This document shows positions 23,253-30,984 of a stretch of DNA of 36,687 nt, piece after piece. The notes under the pieces were generated by a model. It ran no database searches. It saw nothing but the letters and a program-made list of their open reading frames with translations, and had not been told where the DNA came from. This DNA comes from Acidobacteriota bacterium. Its GTDB lineage: Bacteria > Acidobacteriota > Terriglobia > Terriglobales > SCQP01. The translations under genes and the position numbers were made by a program. Within the stretch, counting starts at the first letter, position 1; each line of letters starts with the position of its first letter. The stretch is taken from positions 1 to 36,687 of the forward strand of contig SCQP01000009.1 of assembly GCA_004299485.1 (NCBI GenBank), given 5' to 3'.

Positions 23253-23984
23253 CGCACCTGCCGATTCCGCGGCGGTGATTTTGCGGACGATTTTGCCGTG
23301 GGCATCGAGGAACTCGACCACGGGAACACCGATGGAGGAAACTTCCAGGCGCAGACGGGGGCGGCCGTTGGCATCGTTGAGCATCAGCACCGAGGCGTTG
23401 GTGGGGGTTTTGCCGGCGAACAGACGGAGGTGGCCGAAATCGCCGGAACGGCGCATTTTTTCCAGCGCGGCGGTTTTGGCCGGGCCGTTCGGCATGGCGC
23501 GAATATTCGTGATTCGCTCGGCGGCGATGGCCAAATCCGTATGCGGCCGCTGCCAGACGCGCAAGCCGGACGAGCTTTGACCATTTTCACCGCTGTAGAC
23601 AAGGCCAACCGTCTGGTCCTGCTTGAACTGATCGAACATAAGGCCGGAATCGGCGACATAGCCCTTGGCTGTTTTATGAGCGCCGAATGTGAGGCCGCCG
23701 TCCTCATCACCGAGCGAATTGTAGAAGATCAGGCCGGCACCGTCGTGGCGGCCTTGGCTTGGGAAGGTTTTGCCGTCGATGCGGCCTTCGGGCATATCCT
23801 GGCGATTGGAGATCACCATTTGCAGCGCGCCATCCGGGCCGACGATGTTGATGCGATGAACATTAATTTGGTCGAAGTTGGCCTTGGCGACTGCGTTCTG
23901 ACGAAAGGCCATGACCGTCAGTGCGGCCAGCAGAAGCGTGGTGATGGTGGCGTAGGCTTTCCAAAGCCGAAGTTCGGTGTGCAT
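23241..23984 (-). CDS. Membrane-anchored protein of unknown function, 247 aa
   Basis: Starts MHTELRLWKAYATITTLLLAALTVMA. One membrane helix or uncleaved signal lies at about 9-27, and the rest is probably extracytoplasmic. The body has short repeated beta motifs of one type: INVHRINIVGPDGALQMVIS (about 41-60), VLMLNDANGRPRLRLEVS and VVEFLDAHGKIVRKI, each ending in a D-x-x-G turn, suggesting a repetitive beta solenoid or sandwich. I do not know the family. The ATG at 23984 has a GGAGGGGA ribosome site just upstream. A frame open to 24050 would overlap ftsY and adds nothing hydrophobic. The C-terminus and stop lie in heptad array C. Confidence 0.78.
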   Translation of the reverse strand: MHTELRLWKAYATITTLLLAALTVMAFRQNAVAKANFDQINVHRINIVGPDGALQMVISNRQDMPEGRIDGKTFPSQGRHDGAGLIFYNSLGDEDGGLTFGAHKTAKGYVADSGLMFDQFKQDQTVGLVYSGENGQSSSGLRVWQRPHTDLAIAAERITNIRAMPNGPAKTAALEKMRRSGDFGHLRLFAGKTPTNASVLMLNDANGRPRLRLEVSSIGVPVVEFLDAHGKIVRKITAAESAGATEN

Positions 23985-24037
23985 GAGTCCCCTCCCGGGC
24001 TGCCGTTCATCATAACGCTCATGCGAAAATTGAAGCG

Positions 24038-25012
24038 ATGATTCAGACACTGTTTGGGCCGCCTCCCAAAGCGAGCCTATTTGAGCGCGTCAGCGAAAAA
24101 GTCGCAGGTGCGGTAGAGAAATCGCGCGAGAGCCTGGTCGCGCAGGTGGGCGATCTTTTTCAGGGTAAGACAGAACTCAGCCCGGAATTGCTGCGGCAAC
24201 TGGAGTCGACGCTGATCCAGGCGGATCTGGGTGCACGTACCGCGGCGGAAATCGTCGGCCGGGTCAAAACAAGATTCGAGCAGGAACGCGCCAAGGGGGC
24301 AGCGGTATCCGCCGAAGCGGTGCGGGCGGCGATCAAAATGGAGCTGGTGCAGATTTTTGACCGCACCGCGCGGCGGCCCAAAGAAGCGGCCGACGGCGGG
24401 CCATTCGTCATTCTGCTGGTGGGCGTAAACGGAGCCGGAAAGACGACCTCGATCGGCAAACTGGCGCAACGCTACAAGAGTGAAGGCTTCAGCTCGCTGA
24501 TCTGCGCAGGCGACACGTTTCGCGCCGCCGCGGGCGAGCAGGTTGCGGTGTGGGCGCAGCGGGCCGGCGTCGAGATCGTGCAGCAAAAGCCAGGCGCCGA
24601 TCCCTCGGCGGTGTTGTTTGACGCGCTCACGGCCGCGAAGGCGCGGGGCGTCAATTTCGTGCTGGTCGATACCGCGGGGCGACTGCACACGAAGACCAAC
24701 CTGATGCAGGAACTGGCGAAAATGCACCGCACGGCCGGCAAGCTGGTGTCCGGCGCACCGCAGGAGACCCTGCTGGTGCTGGACGCCACCACGGGACAGA
24801 ACGGCTTGCAACAAGCGCGGCAGTTTACGCAAGCGGCGCAGCTCACCGGCCTGATTGTGACCAAGCTGGATGGCACCGCGCGCGGCGGCATCGTGGTAGC
24901 CATCGCCAATGAATTAGGTCTGCCGGTGCGGTATCTGGGCGTAGGCGAACGCGCCGAAGACCTGGTGCCGTTCGAGCCCGGCCAGTTCGTAGATGCCTTG
25001 CTGGGGGCTTGA
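24038..25012 (+). CDS. ftsY: Signal recognition particle receptor FtsY
   Basis: SRP GTPase that docks SRP-ribosome complexes at the inner membrane; 324 aa, a short form without a long acidic A domain. The N domain covers about 12-118 with SPELLRQLESTLIQADLG. The G domain has the P-loop GVNGAGKTTSIGK (129-141), the insertion-box motifs CAGDTFRAAAGEQ (157-169), DTAGRLHTK (211-219), TKLDGTARGG (275-284) and the closing GVGERAEDLVPFEP. All GTPase motifs are intact. Divergent from the membrane protein gene at 23984, with 53 bases between the two starts. The last 20 bases overlap the antitoxin-like ORF. Confidence 0.97.
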   Translation: MIQTLFGPPPKASLFERVSEKVAGAVEKSRESLVAQVGDLFQGKTELSPELLRQLESTLIQADLGARTAAEIVGRVKTRFEQERAKGAAVSAEAVRAAIKMELVQIFDRTARRPKEAADGGPFVILLVGVNGAGKTTSIGKLAQRYKSEGFSSLICAGDTFRAAAGEQVAVWAQRAGVEIVQQKPGADPSAVLFDALTAAKARGVNFVLVDTAGRLHTKTNLMQELAKMHRTAGKLVSGAPQETLLVLDATTGQNGLQQARQFTQAAQLTGLIVTKLDGTARGGIVVAIANELGLPVRYLGVGERAEDLVPFEPGQFVDALLGA

Positions 25013-25151
25013 GACCACCGGCAAAGCGGCGTTGACCGGCTATTGCGAGGCGATGCGCGCCAGCCGGAGCGCGCTCGACCGCTTCCGCGAAAGTCTGCCA
25101 CCGATGACGAGCAGCGTTCCTCTGATCCGGAAAGAGCGCGCAAGACGATAG
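24993..25151 (+). CDS. Short VapB-like antitoxin ORF overlapping the ftsY end
   Basis: A 52-aa ORF starting MPCWGLETTGKAALTGYC and ending LIRKERARR. The stretch SALDRFRESLPPMTSSVPLIRKER resembles the tails of short antitoxins encoded directly before VapC toxins (a charged helix, then LPPM and LIR-x-x-R). The TAG stop is 4 bases before the toxin GTG. ATG 24993 lies inside ftsY in another frame; TTG 25032 is an alternative start, and the N-terminal DNA-binding part looks truncated or replaced by ftsY-derived sequence. Identification rests on position and tail pattern only. Confidence 0.45.
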   Translation: MPCWGLETTGKAALTGYCEAMRASRSALDRFRESLPPMTSSVPLIRKERARR

Positions 25152-25155
25152 CCCC

Positions 25156-25579
25156 GTGCCCGCGCTCGTCATCGATGCCAGTGTCGTCGCGAAATGGGTG
25201 CTGCCGGAACCGGGGCGCGAGCCGGCGCTGGCCTTATTAAACCTATACGAAGCCAATCGCTTGGATCTCGCCGCACCCCGGCTGCCGTTGATCGAGGTTG
25301 CCAGCGTGCTAGTGAAACGGTATCGCCGCCACTCCCTTGCCCTTACGCAAGCCGGAGAGGCATTTTGACCTAATCCGGTTGCGCTGTCCTGAACTGGTTG
25401 AGCCCGATGTAGACACTGCCTTTCGTTTGGCATTACAACGCCAAATCAGCCTCTGGGACGCCATCTATCTGGCTCTCGCTCTCGAACGTCGCTGCGATCT
25501 GATCACTGCCGACCGCCGGCTTTACCGTACCCTTGCGCCGCACTATCCCTTTGTGAAAATGCTGGGCTCGGGGCTATAG
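25156..25579 (+). pseudogene. VapC-like PIN-domain toxin interrupted by a +1 frameshift
   Basis: PIN-domain ribonuclease of a type II toxin-antitoxin pair. The first frame (25156-25368, GTG start) reads MPALVIDASVVAKWVLPEPG and stops after GEAF. Skipping one T at 25366 continues in the next frame as DLIRLRCPELVEP and runs to the stop at 25579. The joined product is 140 aa, normal for VapC, and keeps all four acidic active-site residues: D7, E47, D101 (SLWDAIYLALA) and D119 (ITADRRL). The shift lies in GCA-TTT-TGA-C, preceded by GGAGAGG. It could be a recent inactivating insertion in the T4 run, an assembly error, or a programmed +1 shift like that of prfB. Filed as pseudogene by default; the family call itself is firm. 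Confidence 0.8.
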
Positions 25580-25608
25580 TTGAGCTTCATCACCGGGAGC
25601 ATTCACTT

Positions 25609-28600
25609 ATGGTTTGGGCAAAGAGACTTTCAGCGATCGCAGTGATTGCCGGCGCAGGCATGCTGGCCTTGGGCGCGGTACAGGCGGGCGGGGGGACGAG
25701 CTCGACACCAGCGCAGGAATTGATGAGCAAGCTACAGTGGCGCAGCGTGGGGCCGTACGTGGGCGGGCGCGCCGTCACGGTGACGGGCGTACCGCAGGAT
25801 CCCAGCCTGTTTTATATGGGCACGGTGGGCGGCGGCGTCTGGAAGAGCAACAACAACGGCATAAGCTGGGCGAACATTTCTGACGGCAAGCTGCCGGGCA
25901 CGAGCGCCAGCATCGGAGCGATTGCGGTAGCGCCGTCCGACCCGAAGATTCTCTACGCCGGCACGGGCGAGTGCGACATCCGCAACGACATGATTCCCGG
26001 CGATGGCATTTACAAATCTGCGGATGGCGGGAAGACGTGGAAATATGCCGGGCTGCGGGCGGCGCACACCACCTGCGCCATCCGGATTGATCCGCGCAAT
26101 CCGGAGATTGCGTATGCGGCGTCGATGGGGCAGGTGTTTGCGCCCAACGGCGAGGGCGGCGTTTACAAGACGAGCGACGGTGGACAGACCTGGACGAAGA
26201 TACTGGCCGGCGGCAATGGCACCAGCGGCGCGATTGATGTCGTGATGGCGCCAGGCAATCCCAACGAACTCTACGCTTCGATGTGGCAGGCACAGCGCAT
26301 GCCCTGGGGCATGAGCGATGGCGGAGCGGGCAGCGGACTATACAAGAGCACCGATGGCGGCGCGACCTGGACGAACCTGACGCGCAACCCCGGCCTGCCG
26401 GCGGGAACAGACGGCCGGATTGGAGTGGCGCTGACGGCGGCGGCGCCGCAGCGCGTATACGCGATTGTCGAGAATAAAGCCGATGGCGGCGTGTTCCGCT
26501 CCGATGACGGCGGCGCGACCTGGACGCGCGAGTTCCACGGCTGGGAGCTGCGGCAGCGGGCGTTCTACTACACTGCGCTGTACGCGGACCCCAAGAATCC
26601 GGATCTGGTTTATGCGCCCGAGGTGGAGTTCTACGTTTCGCGCGACGGCGGCAAGACCTTCAAGCGGATGCGAGTACCGCACGGCGACAACCACATCATC
26701 TGGATCAACCCCGAGCATACGAACATTCTGCTGGAGGGCAACGATGGCGGGGCGACGGTCTCGCTCGATGGCGGCAAAACCTGGAGCAGCGAGCACAATC
26801 AGCCGACGGGTGAAATGTACCACGTCAACATTGACGACGAGTTCCCGTTCCACATCTACGGCGCACAGCAGGATGAAGGCTCCGCCGAGGCACCGAGCGC
26901 GACCGCAGACGGCAGTATTCCGCTGTCGGCGTGGAAGTCGATTTCCGGCGGCGAAAGCACGCGCGTGGTGCCCGAACCCGGAAGCCCATGGATCAATTTC
27001 GGCAGCGGATACTATGAGTTGTTCACCGCGACCAACCGGCGGACGGGCGAGACCTGGGATGTTACGCCGGCGGCGGTGATGCACGACGGTCTGGCAGCCA
27101 ACACGATGAAGTACCGCTTAGGCTGGACCCATGCCATCACGTTCTCGCCGGTGAACCCGAAGCAGCTTCTGATCGGCGCGCAGTACGTGCTGGAGAGCAT
27201 GGATTACGGACGGACGTGGAAGCGGATCAGCCCGGACCTGACACGCAATGACCCGGCGACGGAAGTGCCCAGCGGAGGACCGGTGACGCTCGACCAGACC
27301 GGAGCGGAAACCTACCCGGGGCTGCAGACCATCGAAGTCTCACCGCTCAATGGACAGGAAATCTGGACGGGATCGGACGATGGTCTGGCGCACCTCACGC
27401 GCGATGGCGGCAAGACGTGGCAGGACGTGACGCCACCGCAGTTGCCCAAACAATCCTGGATCAGTTGCATCGAGCCTTCCTACGTCAACGCGGGCACAGC
27501 CTATCTGACCGCGCGCCGGTACATGTGGAATGACTTCCGGCCCTACGTGTTCAAGACCAGCGACTACGGCCAGACGTGGACACCGATGATCGATGGCCTG
27601 CCGGACAACGACTACGTCTTCAATCTGCGGCAGGATCCGGCTGCGCCGAATTTGCTCTTTCTGACGACCAGCACGACGGTTGAGGTCAGCCTGAACGGCG
27701 GCACGCTCTGGCAGCCGCTGAAGCTGAACCTGCCGACGGTGCAGGTGCGCGATCTGCGCATCGCGCGGCAGCAGGGGCAGGTGGCGATCGCGACGCATGG
27801 GCGGGCATTCTGGGTGTTGGACGACTTGGCGCTGCTCGAGCAGATGAGCCGGCAGACGCCGCCGGCAACGGGCGCCTATTTATTCGCGCCGCAGCAGGCG
27901 TGGCTGAGTCCAGTGTACGGAGGCGGTCGCTTCGGCGGAGGGACGGCGGGAGCCAATCCGCCGTTTGGCACGACGGTATATTTCCGCGTGCCGCAGCACT
28001 ATGACGGCTCGACGCCGGCGACACTGACCTTCACCAACGCCAAAGGGCAGACGATCCGGCAGTTCGCGCTGCATCTGAAAACGAAAGCCCAGCCGAACCG
28101 GCAGGAGATGGCCAAACTGATGGCGAGCATGACGCCGGAGCAACGCGAGGCGTTCCGCTTGCAGCGGCTCACCGCGATCACGCCGGGGATGAACCGCTTC
28201 CAGTGGGATATGCGGTATCCGGCGGCAGCGACGATTGGCGGCGGGTTCATCCGTGCCGAAGGCGTGGGCGTGGAGTACAGCATGGCGGGGCCGGTGGTGG
28301 TTCCAGGATCGTATTCGGTCACGCTGAACTACGCCGGACAGAAACTGACGCAACCGTTCACGGTGACGCTTGACCCGCGGTTGCCCGCCACGCAAGCGGA
28401 TCTGGCGGCGCAGCTCGATCTGGAGCTGCAGATTCACGGCACGCTGAATCAGCTCGATGAACAGGTCAATCGCGCACTGGCGCTGCGGACCAAACTGGAG
28501 AAGGATCCGGGACGCGACAACAGCACCGCGATCAACGGGCTGACGAGCGCCATCGTGCCGCTGGTGCAGATGGAGGAGCGTGGGAGCGAAACCGATGCGG

Positions 28601-28785
28601 TCTTCGGCACGCGGCTGCATTTGCACCTCGCGATTCTGTCGGGCGAAATTGCCGAAGGCTACCGGCGGCCGACACCGGCGGAGTACGCGGCCTACAGGGA
28701 GCTGGCGGGCAAGATCGCCGGCGCGGAGCAAACCCTGAGCGCGGCGATGAAAACCGCCGGCGCCGTGGTGGCGGCGGCAAACTAA
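25609..28785 (+). CDS. Exported VPS10/sortilin-like protein with Asp-box propellers
   Basis: A 1058-aa exported protein. The signal peptide is residues 1-26 (ends ALGAVQA). From about 40 to 770 there are BNR/Asp-box propeller repeats of the S-x-D-G-G-x-T-W type: KSADGGKTW, KTSDGGQTW, KSTDGGATW, RSDDGGATW, VSRDGGKTF, VSLDGGKTW, LTRDGGKTW, and the variants ESMDYGRTW and KTSDYGQTW, about nine in all. A beta-rich domain and a helical C-terminus (about 930-1058) follow. Such proteins are often annotated as glycosyl hydrolases, but Asp boxes are structural and I see no catalytic residues I could name. The ATG at 25609 follows a GGGAG ribosome site. The stop overlaps the convergent aldehyde dehydrogenase stop by 4 bases. 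Confidence 0.9.
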   Translation: MVWAKRLSAIAVIAGAGMLALGAVQAGGGTSSTPAQELMSKLQWRSVGPYVGGRAVTVTGVPQDPSLFYMGTVGGGVWKSNNNGISWANISDGKLPGTSASIGAIAVAPSDPKILYAGTGECDIRNDMIPGDGIYKSADGGKTWKYAGLRAAHTTCAIRIDPRNPEIAYAASMGQVFAPNGEGGVYKTSDGGQTWTKILAGGNGTSGAIDVVMAPGNPNELYASMWQAQRMPWGMSDGGAGSGLYKSTDGGATWTNLTRNPGLPAGTDGRIGVALTAAAPQRVYAIVENKADGGVFRSDDGGATWTREFHGWELRQRAFYYTALYADPKNPDLVYAPEVEFYVSRDGGKTFKRMRVPHGDNHIIWINPEHTNILLEGNDGGATVSLDGGKTWSSEHNQPTGEMYHVNIDDEFPFHIYGAQQDEGSAEAPSATADGSIPLSAWKSISGGESTRVVPEPGSPWINFGSGYYELFTATNRRTGETWDVTPAAVMHDGLAANTMKYRLGWTHAITFSPVNPKQLLIGAQYVLESMDYGRTWKRISPDLTRNDPATEVPSGGPVTLDQTGAETYPGLQTIEVSPLNGQEIWTGSDDGLAHLTRDGGKTWQDVTPPQLPKQSWISCIEPSYVNAGTAYLTARRYMWNDFRPYVFKTSDYGQTWTPMIDGLPDNDYVFNLRQDPAAPNLLFLTTSTTVEVSLNGGTLWQPLKLNLPTVQVRDLRIARQQGQVAIATHGRAFWVLDDLALLEQMSRQTPPATGAYLFAPQQAWLSPVYGGGRFGGGTAGANPPFGTTVYFRVPQHYDGSTPATLTFTNAKGQTIRQFALHLKTKAQPNRQEMAKLMASMTPEQREAFRLQRLTAITPGMNRFQWDMRYPAAATIGGGFIRAEGVGVEYSMAGPVVVPGSYSVTLNYAGQKLTQPFTVTLDPRLPATQADLAAQLDLELQIHGTLNQLDEQVNRALALRTKLEKDPGRDNSTAINGLTSAIVPLVQMEERGSETDAVFGTRLHLHLAILSGEIAEGYRRPTPAEYAAYRELAGKIAGAEQTLSAAMKTAGAVVAAAN

Positions 28786-30206
28786 CGCGCATGCAGTAGC
28801 AGCACGCGGAGTTCGGTCATTTCCTCGATGCTGCTGCGCAGGCCTTCGCGGCCGGAGCCGGAGTCTTTGACGCCTCCATAGGGCATGGGATCCATGCGCC
28901 AGCTTGAGACTTCGTTGAGGGCGACAGCGCCCACTTCGAGGTGCTCGAAGGCACGCCAGGCGAGGTTGAGATCGCGGGTGAAGACGCCTGCCTGCAGGCC
29001 GTAACGGCTGGCGTTGGCTTCGCGCAAAGCTTCGTCAAAGCTGTCGTAGGGGCGGAGCAGCAGGACGGGCGCGAAGGCTTCTTCTTTCCAGATGGACGTT
29101 TGCTCGGGAACGTTTTCGAGAATCGTCGGCCAGACAAAGCCCCCGTCGCGCTTCATACCACAGGCGGCCTGGGCGCCCGCGGCGACGGCTTCCTGCATCC
29201 AGGTGAAGGCGCGTGTAGCCGCTTCGGCGTTAATCATAGGGCCGACGTCGGTAGCCGCGTCGCGGGGATCGCCCACGCGAAGCTGCAGGATGCGATCGAG
29301 CAGACGGCAGCGCAGATCCTTGTAGACGGCACGGTGCACGAGCACGCGCTGGACCGAGATGCAGCTTTGGCCGGCGTAGGAGAATGCTCCGGCGACGAGG
29401 CGCTCAGCGGCGAGCGCGAGATCGGCATCGCTGTGGACGATATTGGCGGCATTGCCGCCCAACTCGAGGACCACTTTCTTGCGTGCGGCGCGCGCCTTGA
29501 GGTTCCAACCAACAGCGGCGCTGCCGGTAAAGGAGACCATGGCGATGCGGTCATGCTCGCAGAGCTGCACCGCAGGCTCAGCGCCACCGGAGAGGACATT
29601 GACCGCGCCAGCGGGAAGGTTGAGGCCGAGCGCCATTTCGCCAAGGCGCAAGGCGCACAGCGGAGCACGGGGCGAGGCTTTGAGGATGATGGGATTGCCG
29701 CTGGCGATGGCGGGCGCGAGCTTATGCAGCACCAGATTCAGCGGGAAATTGAAGGGCGTAATGCCGGCGATAATTCCGATCGGGAAACGTCGCGCAATGG
29801 CCCAGCGGTCTTCTGCGCCGGGCGCGACATCGAGCGGTTCGACCGTGCCCCCGATGCGCTTGGCTTCTTCGGCGGCGGTACGCAGCGTCACCAGGGCGCG
29901 TTTGACTTCAACGCTAGCAGCGCTGATGGGCTTGCCGGCTTCGGCGGCCATGAGATCAGCGAATTCGTCCTGGTGGGTGCGCACCGCATTTTCCAGCTCG
30001 CTGAGCGCCTGCGAACGCTGCCAGCCGGCCAGCGCCGCCATGGGCGCGCGGGCAGCGGCGGCCGCTTCGACGGCACGTTCGACTTCGAGGCCGGTGGCGT
30101 CGCCGCATTCGCCGACGGGATCGCCATCGAAAGGCGAGTGGACGACGACCTTGTGCTCGGGCGAGACGAGCTCGCCGCCGATCACGAACGGATACAAACG
30201 CGCCAT
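28782..30206 (-). CDS. NAD(P)-dependent aldehyde dehydrogenase
   Basis: A 474-aa member of the aldehyde dehydrogenase superfamily, oxidising an aldehyde to the acid. The cofactor-binding and oxyanion asparagine region is GIIAGITPFNFPLNLVLHKLAPAIASGN. FTGSAAVGWNLK follows, then the general-base glutamate in KVVLELGGNAANIV, the catalytic cysteine in YAGQSCISVQRVLVH, and the late motifs WKEEAFAPVLLLRPY and PMPYGGVKDSGSGREG. The motif set resembles the lactaldehyde/non-phosphorylating glyceraldehyde-3-phosphate dehydrogenase branch, but the substrate is not certain. Divergent spacing to ruvC is absent: ruvC lies upstream on the same strand, 25 bases away. Confidence 0.94.
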   Translation of the reverse strand: MARLYPFVIGGELVSPEHKVVVHSPFDGDPVGECGDATGLEVERAVEAAAAARAPMAALAGWQRSQALSELENAVRTHQDEFADLMAAEAGKPISAASVEVKRALVTLRTAAEEAKRIGGTVEPLDVAPGAEDRWAIARRFPIGIIAGITPFNFPLNLVLHKLAPAIASGNPIILKASPRAPLCALRLGEMALGLNLPAGAVNVLSGGAEPAVQLCEHDRIAMVSFTGSAAVGWNLKARAARKKVVLELGGNAANIVHSDADLALAAERLVAGAFSYAGQSCISVQRVLVHRAVYKDLRCRLLDRILQLRVGDPRDAATDVGPMINAEAATRAFTWMQEAVAAGAQAACGMKRDGGFVWPTILENVPEQTSIWKEEAFAPVLLLRPYDSFDEALREANASRYGLQAGVFTRDLNLAWRAFEHLEVGAVALNEVSSWRMDPMPYGGVKDSGSGREGLRSSIEEMTELRVLLLHAR

Positions 30207-30223
30207 GCCTTTACAATAGCGGA

Positions 30224-30255
30224 TCAGCTTGTCAGCGGCTCAGCGGTTCAGCAGA
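30224..30255 (-). repeat. Four tandem GCTGA-core octamers at the ruvC stop
   Basis: On the plus strand TCAGCTTG, TCAGCGGC, TCAGCGGT and TCAGCAGA follow each other with an 8-base period. On the coding strand of ruvC this is a GCTGA-core array. It supplies the last residues (AEPLSR) and the TGA stop of ruvC. The CTGA core is shared with the 7-base arrays, but the period differs, so this is listed separately. Confidence 0.6.
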
Positions 30256-30723
30256 GCGCTGCGAGTGCAAATGGCAGATGGCGACGGCGAGGGCATCGCT
30301 GGCGTCGAGCGAGTTGGGCGGCTCGCGCAGACCGAGGAGCGAGCAGACCATGTGCTGGACCTGCTCCTTCTCGGCACGGCCGTAGCCGGTGAGGGCGCTT
30401 TTGATGGCGAGCGGCGCATACTCGGCGACCGGAACTTCCTGGGCGGCTGCGGCCTGCATGACGACGCCGCGGACGTGGCCGAGCTTGAGCGCCGAGCGGA
30501 CGTTTTTGGCGTAGAAGATGTCTTCGATGGCGACGCAGTCGGGGCGGTGCTCCAGGAGCAGTTCGCTGATGCGGGCATGGATGCGATGCAACTTAACCGC
30601 GAAGCTGCCATCGCCGCGGAGCCGGATGGTGCCGGAGGCGAGGGCGTGGTGATGGTGGCCGTCGCTTTCGACCAGGCCAAAGCCGGTGGCTTCGCTGCCG
30701 CAATCCACACCCAGAACGCGCAT
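30232..30723 (-). CDS. ruvC: Holliday junction resolvase RuvC
   Basis: Endonuclease that resolves Holliday junctions after RuvAB branch migration; 163 aa. It starts MRVLGVDCGSEATGFGLVE, with the first catalytic Asp at D7. The second acidic residue lies in DCVAIEDIFYAKN, and the last pair in LDASDALAVAICH. The conserved basic/aromatic segment reads YAPLAIKSALTGYGRAEKEQVQHMV. The ATG at 30723 was chosen because it begins the first strand; in-frame ATGs at 30759 and 30783 would add a non-family leader encoded by the inverted-repeat element. No ruvA or ruvB is adjacent. The C-terminal six residues and stop come from a tandem repeat. Confidence 0.94.
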   Translation of the reverse strand: MRVLGVDCGSEATGFGLVESDGHHHHALASGTIRLRGDGSFAVKLHRIHARISELLLEHRPDCVAIEDIFYAKNVRSALKLGHVRGVVMQAAAAQEVPVAEYAPLAIKSALTGYGRAEKEQVQHMVCSLLGLREPPNSLDASDALAVAICHLHSQRSAEPLSR

Positions 30724-30754
30724 GGGGATAGTATGCGGCCGGTGTTCCATTGAG

Positions 30755-30859
30755 TGTTCCATTTCTGTGCCTAACTGTCTCATTTGTGCGAGAAAAGCCG
30801 CGCCAGTCCTGAGGGGAGCGCGGACAGTCGGCGGTAAAAACCGAACAGAAAATGGAACA
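30755..30859. repeat. Nested inverted-repeat element upstream of ruvC
   Basis: The outer arms TGTTCCATTTCTGT (30755-30768) and ACAGAAAATGGAACA (30845-30859) are reverse complements except for one extra base. Inside lie ACTGTC (30774-30779) with GACAGT (30823-30828), and CCGCGC (30798-30803) with GCGCGG (30818-30823). A further copy of GTGTTCCATT stands just outside at 30742-30751. Together these allow a stem-loop of about 105 bases. It could be a MITE/REP-like element or a structured 5' leader of ruvC (minus). No coding potential seen. Confidence 0.6.
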
Positions 30860-30884
30860 GGTTCGCCGAATGGACGCGGGTGGC

Positions 30885-30906
30885 ATTGTCACGATTTTGT
30901 GACAAT
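30885..30906. promoter_or_regulatory. Perfect 8+6+8 palindrome, candidate operator
   Basis: ATTGTCAC and GTGACAAT are exact reverse complements separated by GATTTT. The site lies 78 bases before the ATG of the giant surface-protein gene and 161 bases before ruvC, in the divergent intergenic region. The symmetry and spacing fit a binding site for a dimeric regulator. TTGTCA and TTGTGA inside it resemble -35 boxes, but no convincing -10 follows. No regulator gene is adjacent. Confidence 0.5.
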
Positions 30907-30984
30907 CAGGTCGGAGGAGGGTGCCTCTAGGCAAGATACAAAAAGCTGACGGGGGCGATTCGGGCCATAGTAGACTCTCTGAGC

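Noticed and set aside
23985-24050. Longer form of the membrane protein starting at 24050
   Set aside because: It would overlap the ftsY start, while ATG 23984 has a good ribosome site and begins just before the membrane helix.
28941-30392. A 483-codon plus-strand frame opposite aldehyde dehydrogenase and ruvC
   Set aside because: Both minus-strand genes carry complete catalytic motifs; the opposing frame has none and crosses two genes.
30724-30783. Longer ruvC starting at 30783 or 30759
   Set aside because: The added residues are encoded by the inverted-repeat element and are absent from RuvC family proteins.
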